Source: Stomorhina lunata (taxonomy: Eukaryota > Arthropoda > Insecta > Diptera > Rhiniidae). From it: DNA of 64,000 nucleotides. Below, piece after piece: positions 53,761 through 64,000 of the stretch. Numbering within the stretch: the stretch's first letter is position 1; every line of letters starts with the position of its first letter. Position numbers and translations under genes: made by a program. The stretch covers positions 53,460,174 to 53,524,173 of the forward strand of contig OW121740.1 in assembly GCA_933228675.1 (NCBI GenBank). The letters run 5' to 3'. The notes beneath the pieces were generated by a model that saw only the letters and a list, made by a program, of their open reading frames with translations, ran no database searches and had not been told where the DNA came from.

Positions 53761-54129
53761 ATATTCGCGGGGTGCAAAAAACACCCCAGCAAATCTTGAT
53801 GGTAGTCGATCTTCTCAAAAACACGAGGACCTGAAATTCATAATATGATGAGATCGTTTATTATACTTCTTATTCTTTCGTAGAAGAAGAAGTAAGGGCG
53901 CAATAATCCATCATCTTGGGGGATTATTATGGCCGAATATGACATAGGGTTATGTTGATCTAAGGTAGCAGGTGAAAATATTTTTCTTCCAATAATTTTG
54001 AATTTTCTTAATATTTGTATTTATTTTTTTTTTTTTGTTAAAATTTATTCTTAATTTTTTTATATATAAAAAAATTGTTTGTGCATAATGTTTTTGATAA
54101 ATCATAAATAAAACTTATAAAAATTATAT

Positions 54130-54135
54130 ATTTAT
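54130..54135 (-). terminator. possible polyadenylation signal for the PUL gene
   Basis: TTTATT on the + strand reads AATAAA on the - strand, about 85 bases after the stop codon. Other AT-rich candidates nearby make this uncertain. Confidence 0.35.
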
Positions 54136-54218
54136 TAAATATTAAAAAAAATTAACATTTTAAATTGAGATTGAGTGCTGGTGTTAATGTTAATATAATA
54201 AAGTCGTTATGATGGCTA

Positions 54219-57200
54219 TTAGGCTGGCACTTTGCGACTAATAATTTTGATTAAATCATCGACACGTTCACTTTTACCGGCAAATTGTTTTGGATGAGGT
54301 CCAATCATTTGTATGATGGCAGCAACATCTTGTGAGACCTAAAACGAAGAAAACAAAGAATATTACCATATAGCAAAAAATGTTTGTATAAAAACAATTT
54401 ATTTTGCGAATAATATTTTCAGAAAAACAATTTTATAAAATCTTACACCCACACACATTATTTATATATTAGTATTCAAAAAATCATATACTTTCTGATA
54501 TACAAAAACACTTGCAAATAATACAAATAAAACATGTAGTTATGGCGCTATCGCTTTCAATGTAGCCAAACTTTTCTATAGAAAACTCTTCCCTTAACGG
54601 TCAACTTTACTATAGAAAACTCTTCCCTTAACGGTCAACTTTTCTATAGGAAACTCTTCCCTTAATGGTCGGTCAACTTTTCTATAGAAAACTCTTCCCT
54701 TAATGGTCAATTTTTCTATAGAAAACTCTTCCCTTAACGGTCAACTTTTCTATAGAAAACTCTTCCCTTAACGGTCAACTTTTCTATAGAAAACTCTTCC
54801 CTTAACGGTCAACTTTTCTATAGAAAACTCTTCCCTTAACGGTCAACTTTTCTATAGAAAACTCTTCCCTTAACGGTCAACTTTTCTATAGAAAACTCTT
54901 CCCTTAACGGTCAACATTTCTATAGAAAACTCTTCCCTTAACGGTCAACTTTTCTATAGAAAACTCTTCCCTTAACGGTCAATTTTTCTATAGAAAACTC
55001 TTCCCTTAACGGTCAACTTTTCTATAGAAAACTCTTCCCTTAACGGTCAACTTTTCTATAGAAAACTCTTCCCTTAACGGTCAACTTTTCTATAGAAAAC
55101 TCTTCCCTTAACGGTCAACTTTTCTATAGAAAACTCTTCCCTTAACGGTCAACTTTTCTATAGAAAACTCTTCCCTTAACGGTCAACTTTTCTATAGAAA
55201 ACTCTTCCCTTAACGGTCAACTTTTCTATAGAAAACTCTTCCCTTAACGGTCAACTTTTCTATAGAAAACTCTTCCCTTAACGGTCAACTTTTCTATAGA
55301 AAACTCTTCCCTTAACGGTCAACTTTTCTATAGAAAACTCTTCCCTTAACGGTCAACTTTTCTATAGAAAACTCTTCCCTTAACGGTCAACTTTTCTATA
55401 GAAAACTCTTCCCTTAACGGTCAACTTTTCTATAGAAAACTCTTCCCTTAACGGTCAACTTTTCTATAGAAAACTCTTCCCTTAACGGTCAACTTTTCTA
55501 TAGAAAACTCTTCCCTTAACGGTCAACTTTTCTATAGAAAACTCTTCCCTTAACGGTCAACTTTTCTATAGAAAACTCTTCCCTTAACGGTCAACTTTTC
55601 TATAGAAAACTCTTCCCTTAACGGTCAACTTTTCTATAGAAAACTCTTCCCTTAACGGTCAACTTTTCTATAGAAAACTCTTCCCTTAACGGTCAACTTT
55701 TCTATAGAAAACTCTTCCCTTAACGGTCAACTTTTCTATAGAAAACTCTTCCCTTAACGGTCAACTTTTCTATAGAAAACTCTTCCCTTAACGGTCAACT
55801 TTTCTATAGAAAACTCTTCCCTTAACGGTCAACTTTTCTATAGAAAACTCTTCCCTTAACGGTCAACTTTTCTATAGAAAACTCTTCCCTTAACGGTCAA
55901 CTTTTCTATAGAAAACTCTTCCCTTAACGGTCAACTTTTCTATAGAAAACTCTTCCCTTAACGGTCAACTTTTCTATAGAAAACTCTTCCCTTAACGGTC
56001 AACTTTTCTATAGAAAACTCTTCCCTTAACGGTCAACTTTTCTATAGAAAACTCTTCCCTTAACGGTCAACTTTTCTATAGAAAACTCTTCCCTTAACGG
56101 TCAACTTTTCTATAGAAAACTCTTCCCTTAACGGTCAACTTTTCTATAGAAAACTCTTCCCTTAACGGTCAACTTTTCTATAGAAAACTCTTCCCTTAAC
56201 GGTCAACTTTTCTATAGAAAACTCTTCCCTTAACGGTCAACTTTTCTATAGAAAACTCTTCCCTTAACGGTCAACTTTTCTATAGAAAACTCTTCCCTTA
56301 ACGGTCAACTTTTCTATAGAAAACTCTTCCCTTAACGGTCAACTTTTCTATAGAAAACTCTTCCCTTAACGGTCAACTTTTCTATAGAAAACTCTTCCCT
56401 TAACGGTCAACTTTTCTATAGAAAACTCTTCCCTTAACGGTCAACTTTTCTATAGAAAACTCTTCCCTTAACGGTCAACTTTTCTATAGAAAACTCTTCC
56501 CTTAACGGTCAACTTTTCTATAGAAAACTCTTCCCTTAACGGTCAACTTTTCTATAGAAAACTCTTCCCTTAACGGTCAACTTTTCTATAGAAAACTCTT
56601 CCCTTAACGGTCAACTTTTCTATAGAAAACTCTTCCATTAACGGTCAACTTTTCTATAGAAAACTCTTCCCTTAACGGTCAACTTTTCTATAGAAAACTC
56701 TTCCCTTAACGGTCAACTTTTCTATAGAAAACTCTTCCCTTAACGGTCAACTTTTCTATAGAAAACTCTTCCCTTAACGGTCAACTTTTCTATAGAAAAC
56801 TCTTCCCTTAACGGTCAACTTTTCTATAGAGTAATTTTATATCATTAACCCTTTTCGCTTTAATATTTTCTATGGAAATCTTTGTTTTTTAAATCTTACC
56901 TCCAAAAATCTAGTCAAGGCCTTGCAGCAACGGAAAATTTGATCTTCATTTGGACCGTTTTGGAAGAATTGTAAAATTGCCATGGTCAATTCAACAGCGA
57001 CATCATCAAAGACCTGGAAAATGAGTTCGATAAATTGCATATCCATTTTTTAGGAAATTTCGGAATTCCAAAATTTACATACCACTGTCTTAACTTCCTT
57101 GATGGCTACATTATACAAAATCATTGAACCAATATTTTTCAATACCGGACAACTGGAGAGAATGCAATGAACTGCAACTTTAGTGGTGACACGTATATTC

Positions 57201-58137
57201 GATAATGTCTGGCCGTTATAATCCCATTCGGAAATGTATAACAACCATTCGGAGGGACTGACATTTTCAAAGAGATTGCACAACTGTTTAAAAGAGAAAA
57301 AAATTAAGGTATAAATCTTCATAAATCTGTTGAGTTATAGCTTCTGTGAACTTACAAACATGGCCCAGGCTTGTTGTTCCTCTGGTGTTTGCTTTTCGAT
57401 ATCGAAACCGAAATTCATGAGAGTATGATCACGACGATCTTGATGTAAGATTATGATGACATCATCTTTGAGAGCGGCAAAAGCCAATGTACGTATCAGA
57501 TGTATCCGTGTGTCGGGTGAGAAGGAGGGCTCTCGTAATACTCTTTGTACAAAGACCAAGAAGTTATCGCCCAATGACCAGGAGCCTTCATCTTCAATTA
57601 AATACTGATGCAATTCTTCGATTGAAACTTCTTCCTCTTTGTATATTTTACCATCTAATAATTTGACAAGGCATTCCAATTCAGTCTTAACCTGTGAAAA
57701 GATAAAATCGTAAAATATGGTTGATTTCGGAATGCAGCGTTTACACTAAAGTAAAATCTATGTCAAAATTTTGATTATTTTACATGTATACAAAAATTAT
57801 CAATTACTCTTGGTTTAAACTTGTAAATGATGTATATATATAATAAAATGATTTTAACTCAATTCTACCAGATTTCACTCTGGTGTAAACGAACTATTAC
57901 AAATTTCGTTTTAATCTAAAAATTCGAATTTGTCGGTCATTCACTTTTCGTCACATTTATTTACTATGTCGCCTTGTTTTTTTATAATTTGTCACTTACA
58001 TTAATGTCTTTGCACACGAGCGCTGGTTCACGTGGTATCTCCTTTTCCTCTGTGGATTTGGAACGTTCTTTGCCATTCTGTGGGGCAGGAGATTGTTGTT
58101 GTGTTACCGCCGCTGTTTCATTATTTGCATCTGACAT
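54219..58137 (-). CDS. PUL-domain protein, likely p97/Cdc48 adaptor, five exons
   Basis: Coding exons on the - strand, 5' to 3': 58137-58000, 57691-57356, 57283-57083, 57013-56900 and 54338-54219. All have GT/AG junctions and keep frame; the protein is 302 residues. The first 45 residues are polar and disordered (start MSDANNETAAVTQQQ). From residue 47 a helical repeat region runs to the end: VFVQRVLREPSFSPDTRIHL, LRTLAFAAL-like helices, VAVELTMAILQFF, CCKALTRFLEVSQDVAAIIQ and DDLIKIISRKVPA. This pattern fits the PUL domain of PLAP, Ufd3 and Lub1, an armadillo-like fold that binds the C-terminus of p97/Cdc48. No WD40 or PFU part is present, so it is not full-length PLAA. The family call is moderate; the exact orthologue is unknown. 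A satellite fills the last intron. Confidence 0.7.
54571..56830 (-). repeat. 34-bp satellite array 2 in the last intron of the PUL gene
   Basis: About 66 units of the same 34-bp monomer as array 1, on the opposite genomic strand. Because the host gene is on the - strand, the orientation relative to transcription is the same as in array 1. The units are almost all identical, with a few single changes near the left edge and one at about 56637. The right edge is sharp, at TATAGAGTAATTTT. The array accounts for most of the 2.56-kb intron. Confidence 0.95.
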
Positions 58138-58498
58138 ATTTGTGGGTTTTTTGGGCTAAAAATGTATTAAAAATTAAAATCGTCATTCTCATCATCATCA
58201 TCATTATTTTTATCTTTAAGAAATACGGAAACTATAATTTAAATTTATTTTTACATATAGAAATTTTTCCTTTAAAAATTTAAAACATAAATAATTTAAA
58301 GATTTTACACGAATAAGGAAACTTTTCCCACTTAACAATTTCTTATAAAAAATTCTGGCCACACCAATAGCTATGCAATAAGAAACTTTGGCAACACCGA
58401 TAATTTTGATAAAAAACTTTCCACATCACAAGATTTCTATAGAAAACCATCCATTAATGTACAAATTTTTTTTTATAGAAAATTATTCTCATAAGGAG

Positions 58499-59880
58499 AA
58501 TTTCACTTAAAAAAAATGTTCCTATAATAAAAACTTTTTTATAGAAAAACTTTTCTCATTCCGAATATTTTTCTACAGAAAACTGTTCCCAAAAAAATCT
58601 TTTTTATAGAAAACTCGTTCCTTAACGGTCAACTTTTCTATAGCAAACTCTTTTGCCCTAACGGTCAACTTTTCTATAGCAAACTCTTTTGCCCTAACGG
58701 TCAACTTTTCTATAGAAAACTTTTGCCCTAACGGTCAACTTTTCTATAGAAAACTTTTGCCCTAACGGTCAACTTTTCTATAGAAAACTTTTGCCCTAAC
58801 GGTCAACTTTTCTATAGAAAACTTTTGCCCTAACGGTCAACTTTTCTATAGAAAACTTTTGCCCTAACGGTCAACTTTTCTATAGAAAACTTTTGCCCTA
58901 ACGGTCAACTTTTCTATAGAAAACTTTTGCCCTAACGGTCAACTTTTCTATAGAAAACTTTTGCCCTAACGGTCAACTTTTCTATAGAAAACTTTTGCCC
59001 TAACGGTCAACTTTTCTATAGAAAACTTTTGCCCTAACGGTCAACTTTTCTATAAAAAACTTTTGCCCTAACGGTCAACTTTTCTATAGCAAACTCTTTT
59101 GCTCTAACGGTCAACTTTTCTATAGAAAACTTTTGCCCTAACGGTTAACTTTTCTATAGAAAACTTTTGCCCTAACGGTCAACTTTTCTATGGAAAACTT
59201 TTGCCCTAACGGTCAACTTTTCTATAGAAAACTTTTGCCCTAACGGTCAACTTTTCTATAGAAAACTTTTGCCCTAACGGTCAACTTTTCTATAGAAAAC
59301 TTTTGCCCTAACGGTCAACTTTTCTATAGAAAACTTTTGCCCTAACGGTCAACTTTTCTATAGAAAACTTTTGCCCTAACGGTCAACTTTTCTATAGAAA
59401 ACTTTTGCCCTAACGGTCAACTTTTCTATAGAAAACTTTTGCCCTAACGGTCAACTTTTCTATAGAAAACTTTTGCCCTAACGGTCAACGTTTCTATAGA
59501 AAACTTTTGCCCTAACGGTCAACTTTTCTATAGAAAACTTTTGCCCTAACGGTCAACTTTTCTATAGAAAACTTTTGCCCTAACGGTCAACTTTTCTATA
59601 GAAAACTTTTACCCTAACGGTCAACTTTTCTATAGAAAACTTTTGCCCTAACGGTCAACTTTTCTATAGAAAACTTTTGCCCTAATGGTCAACTTTTCTA
59701 TAGAAAACTTTTGCCTTAACGGTCAACTTTTCTATAGAAAACTCTTCCCCTAACGGCCAAATTTTGTGTTTAAAACACTTCCCCTAACGGCCAACTTTTG
59801 TATAGAAAACACTTCACAAAACGGTCAAATTTTTATATTAAGCTCTTCCCATAACGACAACTTTTCTGTTGAAAAACCTC
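58499..59880 (-). repeat. 34-bp satellite array 3, variant subtype, upstream of the PUL gene
   Basis: About 35-38 units in the same genomic orientation as array 2, but in this subtype CTCTTCCCTTAA is replaced by CTTTTGCCCTAA. Early units carry the longer form CTCTTTTGCCCTAA, and the outer units at both edges are strongly diverged. It lies 0.4-1.7 kb upstream of the PUL start codon. Each unit keeps TTTTCTATAGAAAA. Confidence 0.9.
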
Positions 59881-60737
59881 TAGTATACAAAAAAAAATAT
59901 TGTATGGAAATTTTTCTTTAATGCTTTTTTGGAATCGTAAAACAATATTCGTTTACATTCTTTGTATAGTTTTTTTAATTTATAGTAAATATGTAACTAT
60001 GTATTTTAATTGCGCTATTCCTGTTGATTTCCTTGTGTAAATATTTAATATTTAAGTCGTGTGCACTCACTTGGCCTATTTTTATTGCATGTGTCTAATA
60101 TTTTATATTAAATTTTATTTATACGTTTTAAATTTATTTTTGAGTTGCAGTTAATAAAGAAATATTTTATATAACCTAAATAATCTGTGAATTATTTTCA
60201 AAATTCCTGTCGAGTTTATAAAATAAACAAAATTTGTTGATTTGGTAAATATTTATACTAAATGCATTCATTGGATAATGATTATTAATATCCAAATTTC
60301 TAAATATGTAGAACAAATGGTATATTCCATTCCAAAAAAGTTTATTTAAAGAAATTTTAAATCTTTAAATATTTTAATATATGTATATTAATGTATTCTT
60401 GGAAAGATAGAAAATGACAACTATGAGTTAGATATTATAATGTCCAGAAATCGATTTTTTTTTTCTTAAGTTCCTGTGGAAATAAAGAAAGAACTGTAAA
60501 GGAGTTTCCAGATCTAATACTTCTTCAGCACTTCCACACTTCCACTATATAATTCCCCGACAACATTCCAATTGCAACAACGGGTACTTCTCTCAGACAA
60601 TGAGCTGGACCTTTTGAACATGAAATATTTACAATGTCAAGAAATAAGTATCGAGAGATCAATTTCAGTCTTTAATAAATTCTCTAAGATCCAGATAAAG
60701 CTCCGGATTGGTGAAATTTTCATCATCGAAATCAATT
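59881..60737. other. gene-free stretch
   Basis: AT-rich DNA without a coding frame that I can support; no repeats of the families above are recognised. The frame from 60572 runs into the following DINE-like element and is chance. Confidence 0.45.
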
Positions 60738-61387
60738 CAAAACAAGTAAGAAAGTGCTATAGTCGGTCAAGCCCAACTATACGATACCCTTCACCATAAA
60801 GATGCTCTTTTTCCTGTGTAAAGACAAATATTTGCCTTCATACAAACATTTTTTCAAAACTTATATATTTAAGCTGTTTCCGTCATTTGGACTTATATAA
60901 GAGCAAGGGTCAAATGTGGACCGATTATCTCGACATTTGGCAAATTGATTACGGTTTTTACAAAAATTATACATAAAAAAAATAAACTCAAAATTCTCAT
61001 TATCTTCAGATTTACGAGCGTTTTACTGATTTGTGCCTCATTTAGTGCGTTTTGACAGAAGAGTTTGTATGGGAGCTACGGTGGGGCCTATGGGAGGTAC
61101 CATAAAAATGGACCGATTTTGATGATGAGCCATGGTCCCACTATCAAAAAAATTATCTGTGCAAAATTTCATCAAATTATCTTTAGAATTGCGACCTGTA
61201 GTTTGATTACATTGTTTACATGGGGGTCCAGCCAGCCAGACGGACGGACGGACTGTTATCGCTAAATCGACCCAGAAAGTGAATCTATTGGTTTACGATA
61301 AAGTGGGTCTGAGACAAATATTTTTTTGCGTTACATACATCAGCACAAACTTATAATACCCTTTCCACCTATGGTGATGAAGGGTAA
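60738..61387 (+). mobile_element. DINE-1/Helentron-like element
   Basis: AAAACAAGTAAGAAAGTGCT to CCACCTATGGTGATGAAGGG, with a GACGGACGGACGG tract near 61240. It contains the internal block GGACCGATTATCTCGA seen in the other copies. Confidence 0.75.
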
Positions 61388-61569
61388 AATAGGTCCATAT
61401 AAGTGTAAAGATATAAACCCTAATTAATATTTTCTAAGCAAATAACAATACAATTCAGTTTGTACTAAAATGTGTAATAAAAAACTATAGCAAATTTTTA
61501 ATAATTCCGCAATTTTTGAAATTTTCTCATTCGACTAAAGAGATAACAAAATAAACAACAAAAATAAGA

Positions 61570-62234
61570 TTTTGTCTGTCAAGACCCACTATACGATACC
61601 CTTCACTAACTATTAAGGTCAAATATGGACCAACAATTTAACAAGTTTTCCTTAAGTCTTCCGGCTAATGACTTGATATGGAAGCTAGGTTTAATTGTGG
61701 ATCGATTCTTACCATATTTCGGTTATCAGTATTATCAGGTATTTAAAAGACTTTTGAGATTGTATTTTGTATGGGAGGTATGGTCTAATGTTGACCGGCT
61801 TATAAAAAATCTTCTTTCTCTGATATCCTTGACTCCCAGTAGAGCATGTGTACCTGAGGACACAAAATTGCCAATATTTATGCTGAAAATGCAATTAAAT
61901 TTTTGGCTGCAATGGGTCAAAAACTTTACTCCGAGAAGGCATTCCTATGGGAAGTTCCCGTAAAAGTAACCCAGTTTTGCTCAAAACGTAAAGTGATCGT
62001 CCTTGGACCAAAATATGAGTCTATGCCAAATTTCATCAAAATATCTTTGAAGTTACGATCTGTATTTTGATAGCATGTAGTATTTTGATAGACGGACATC
62101 GTTAAATCAACTCATGGAATGATTCTGAGTTGATCGGTATACTAAAAGGTGGGTCTCAGATCAATATTTCTATGCGTTACAAACATCAGCACAAACTAAA
62201 TGTACTCTTTCCACCTATGGTGGTGAAGGGTTTA
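61570..62234 (+). mobile_element. diverged DINE-like element with an RTE 3' end inside
   Basis: It retains AAGACCCACTATACGATACC at the left and CCACCTATGGTGGTGAAGGG at the right, but the interior differs and the GTCY tract is lost. A solo RTE 3' end (about 61812-61850: GATATCCTTGACTCCCAGTA) sits inside it. Confidence 0.65.
61812..61850 (-). mobile_element. solo RTE LINE 3' end inside a DINE-like copy
   Basis: GATATCCTTGACTCCCAGTA and GAGCATG match the RTE family end at 9050. The tail TCTTTCTCTG is degenerate. Confidence 0.5.
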
Positions 62235-62919
62235 AAAATGTATCTAGAGTCTTAATGGTAACTTAAAAATATCAGAAAATATATTACCCCTACTATTGTT
62301 CCTGTTCTTCTTTAAAGACCTAATAAAATTAATTTGAACCTCCTCAAATTAGGTCTTAAACAATTCAAATAACATAAAAGTACTAAAAATTATCCATAAG
62401 TTTATAAAAGTACCTTTTAACATGAAATATGTTCTTATCAAAAACATACATAGGTACATATCGATGGCTTAATATAAGAAAGGCCTAACTCAATTTTTTG
62501 AGAGTATAAAAAAACTCAATAAAAACCGTAAAAAATGTGTTGCTTTTTTTATAAAAAATTTTATTTATTTTTTCAGTTGTATTTTATTTTTTCAGTTGTA
62601 TCTAAAATTTTACGCATTTTATTAACTTTTTCCCGTCTCCTGTAAAGTAAGAAAAAATCGTGTTAGGTCTTTTTTATATTAAGCCATCAATATATAAACA
62701 TGGCGTGGAAATTAAATTTTAAGCTTATTGTAAAAGTTATTCTATTAAACGAGAATTTCCTGGATTCCGGGATATTCAAAAATATTTCCCGCTTTGCCAG
62801 GAAATGAAAAAGTCCATGAAAAGAAAAATTATATGTACGGCTAAGAAATAATTATTTTTATAGGTTCTGTAAATATTAAAGAAATCAGCTCATTTGGAAA
62901 TTAAAATACAGGCTAATGT
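62235..62919. other. gene-free stretch
   Basis: Nothing recognised; AT-rich. A short direct repeat TTTTATTTTTTCAGTTGTAT occurs twice near 62564-62600. Confidence 0.4.
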
Positions 62920-63048
62920 GGGGTTTATATAACTCAAGCGGATGACGATGACGATTGAGTAAAATTTACATTCGTTTTGTTATTGCTACAAGAACAAAAT
63001 ACATGTAAATTTCACTCAATCGTCAGCCGCTTAAGTTATATAAACCCC
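62920..63048. mobile_element. 129-bp MITE-like inverted repeat
   Basis: GGGGTTTATATAACTCAAGC and its inverted copy GCTTAAGTTATATAAACCCC bound a short core; the match continues inward as TTGAGTAAAATTTACAT and its reverse. A microsatellite-like GATGACGATGACGATT is present only in the left arm. No target duplication is clear. Confidence 0.65.
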
Positions 63049-63070
63049 ATATAAGTCTAAAGAATATCAT

Positions 63071-64000
63071 CCCAGTAAAACTTTTCATTACCAAATAATG
63101 AGTTAAACAGTTAAACTATTAAACACGAACTACTTACTCATTCGCTGTTTAAGTCATTATATTAACATGGGGATGTCATTGGAGGCAAGTACTTACCAAT
63201 TGCAGAAAAGTAATGACTTGGGTAAGCAATTTGAAAGCAACAACAACAACAGCAACAACTTTTTTGTTGTTGTTTTATTGAAAACATATATTTTTAAACG
63301 AAATACAAAATTTTTTTTTATGATCCCATGGGGACTCGAACCCAGACCCTCCGACTGCTAGACAGAGACTCTTCCACTGAGCTACTTCATATGTTGAAAA
63401 CTTAGCAGCTTATAATTAATATAAACAATTTTTATTTTTAGATCCAAAATCATGTGAAACTTAAACTTTGTTTTTCCCTGCTTTTTTTTGCTTTGTTGTA
63501 ATTTTTGGAAAAATATTTTTATACGATTTTTTGTAATTATTTTAAAACTTTTTTAAACTTATTTTTAAACTTTTTTAAACTTATTTTAAAACTTAAACAA
63601 TTTAAATCTTCTTTTTTGTATAAGTTTTTACATAAGATTGACGCTTACATACTTAAATGTTACAACCTGTTAAGGTCAAAGTCCGAGCATATTTTAGAAT
63701 TCCATGGATTTCGATCTTGTGCGAATATTCTCCAATTTTATAGGCCAAGCTTTGAAACATGTTCCTCTACTTGGTCTTTCTATCGAAGTTTCGGACATCC
63801 TCCTCTAACATTAGGTAGTGGGACATTTCAATTCTAATTTTATCCTCTTCATTGTATTTTTTTTTTTCAAGAGAGGGTTACTAGCCCGTAATCCTAACCC
63901 ATTTTTATCGATCTGATGGGACAACTCTCGGAACATGTTAACTCACAATATTAATGGGTGTTAAACTAGCTCCCCGGGTGATACCATGAGGAGGTGTGTG
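63071..64000. mobile_element. CCCAGTAAAAC element, copy 3, cut by the window end
   Basis: The same left end (CCCAGTAAAACTTTTCATTA) and tRNA-like block (about 63320-63390) as the copies at 33819 and 35169. An extra stretch of about 90 bp (63468-63560) rich in TTTAAAC repeats replaces the shorter version. It continues beyond the window. Its left flank is unrelated to that of copies 1 and 2, so this is an independent insertion. Confidence 0.75.

Noticed and set aside
54219..58137. Full-length PLAA/Plap orthologue
   Set aside because: The coding sequence starts with its own ATG at 58137 and lacks WD40 and PFU regions; 302 residues are too few.
54571..59880. Possible telomere-like or centromeric array
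   Set aside because: The arrays are short (1-2.3 kb), flanked by genes and inside introns. Nothing indicates a chromosome end or centromere.

Overview
The window looks like nuclear DNA of a higher fly, probably a calyptrate such as a blowfly or house-fly relative. It is AT-rich, has three intron-containing genes with clear insect homology, and is dominated by nested transposable elements: DINE-1/Helentron-like repeats with GTCY tracts, mariner, DD41D rosa-type and hAT elements, RTE LINEs and long inverted repeats. The species cannot be fixed from sequence alone.

Layout. 1-7.95 kb: the 3' part of a BAH-domain gene matching Drosophila winged eye (TNRC18/BAHCC1 family), + strand, with a transposon cluster in its last intron. 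8-44.7 kb: no host gene I can support; almost everything that can be explained is mobile DNA. 44.7-50.1 kb: a complete ten-exon gene for a 757-residue CCDC142-like protein, + strand. 54.2-58.14 kb: a complete five-exon gene on the - strand for a 302-residue PUL-domain protein, a likely p97/Cdc48 adaptor. 58.5-64 kb: satellite, two DINE-like copies and a third copy of a tRNA-like-bearing element.

Most notable structures. (1) Three elements end in heptamers of the CACAGTG/CACTGTG type and have 5-bp target duplications (CGATG perfect, CGCCG perfect, YAACG 4 of 5). That is the signature of Transib, the superfamily related to RAG1. One is a foldback with 1.1-kb arms. (2) A 34-bp satellite with a palindromic core fills three arrays; two lie in introns of two different genes in the same orientation relative to transcription. 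(3) A 2-kb foldback is built from a 29-bp satellite, and a related array lies 32 kb away. (4) A 1.24-kb element with two tRNA-like boxes is present three times, twice as a 1.35-kb tandem duplication.

The three host genes show no sign of working together. Their functions (chromatin reader, CCDC142 family, p97 adaptor) are unrelated, and they seem simply to be neighbours separated by repeat-rich DNA.
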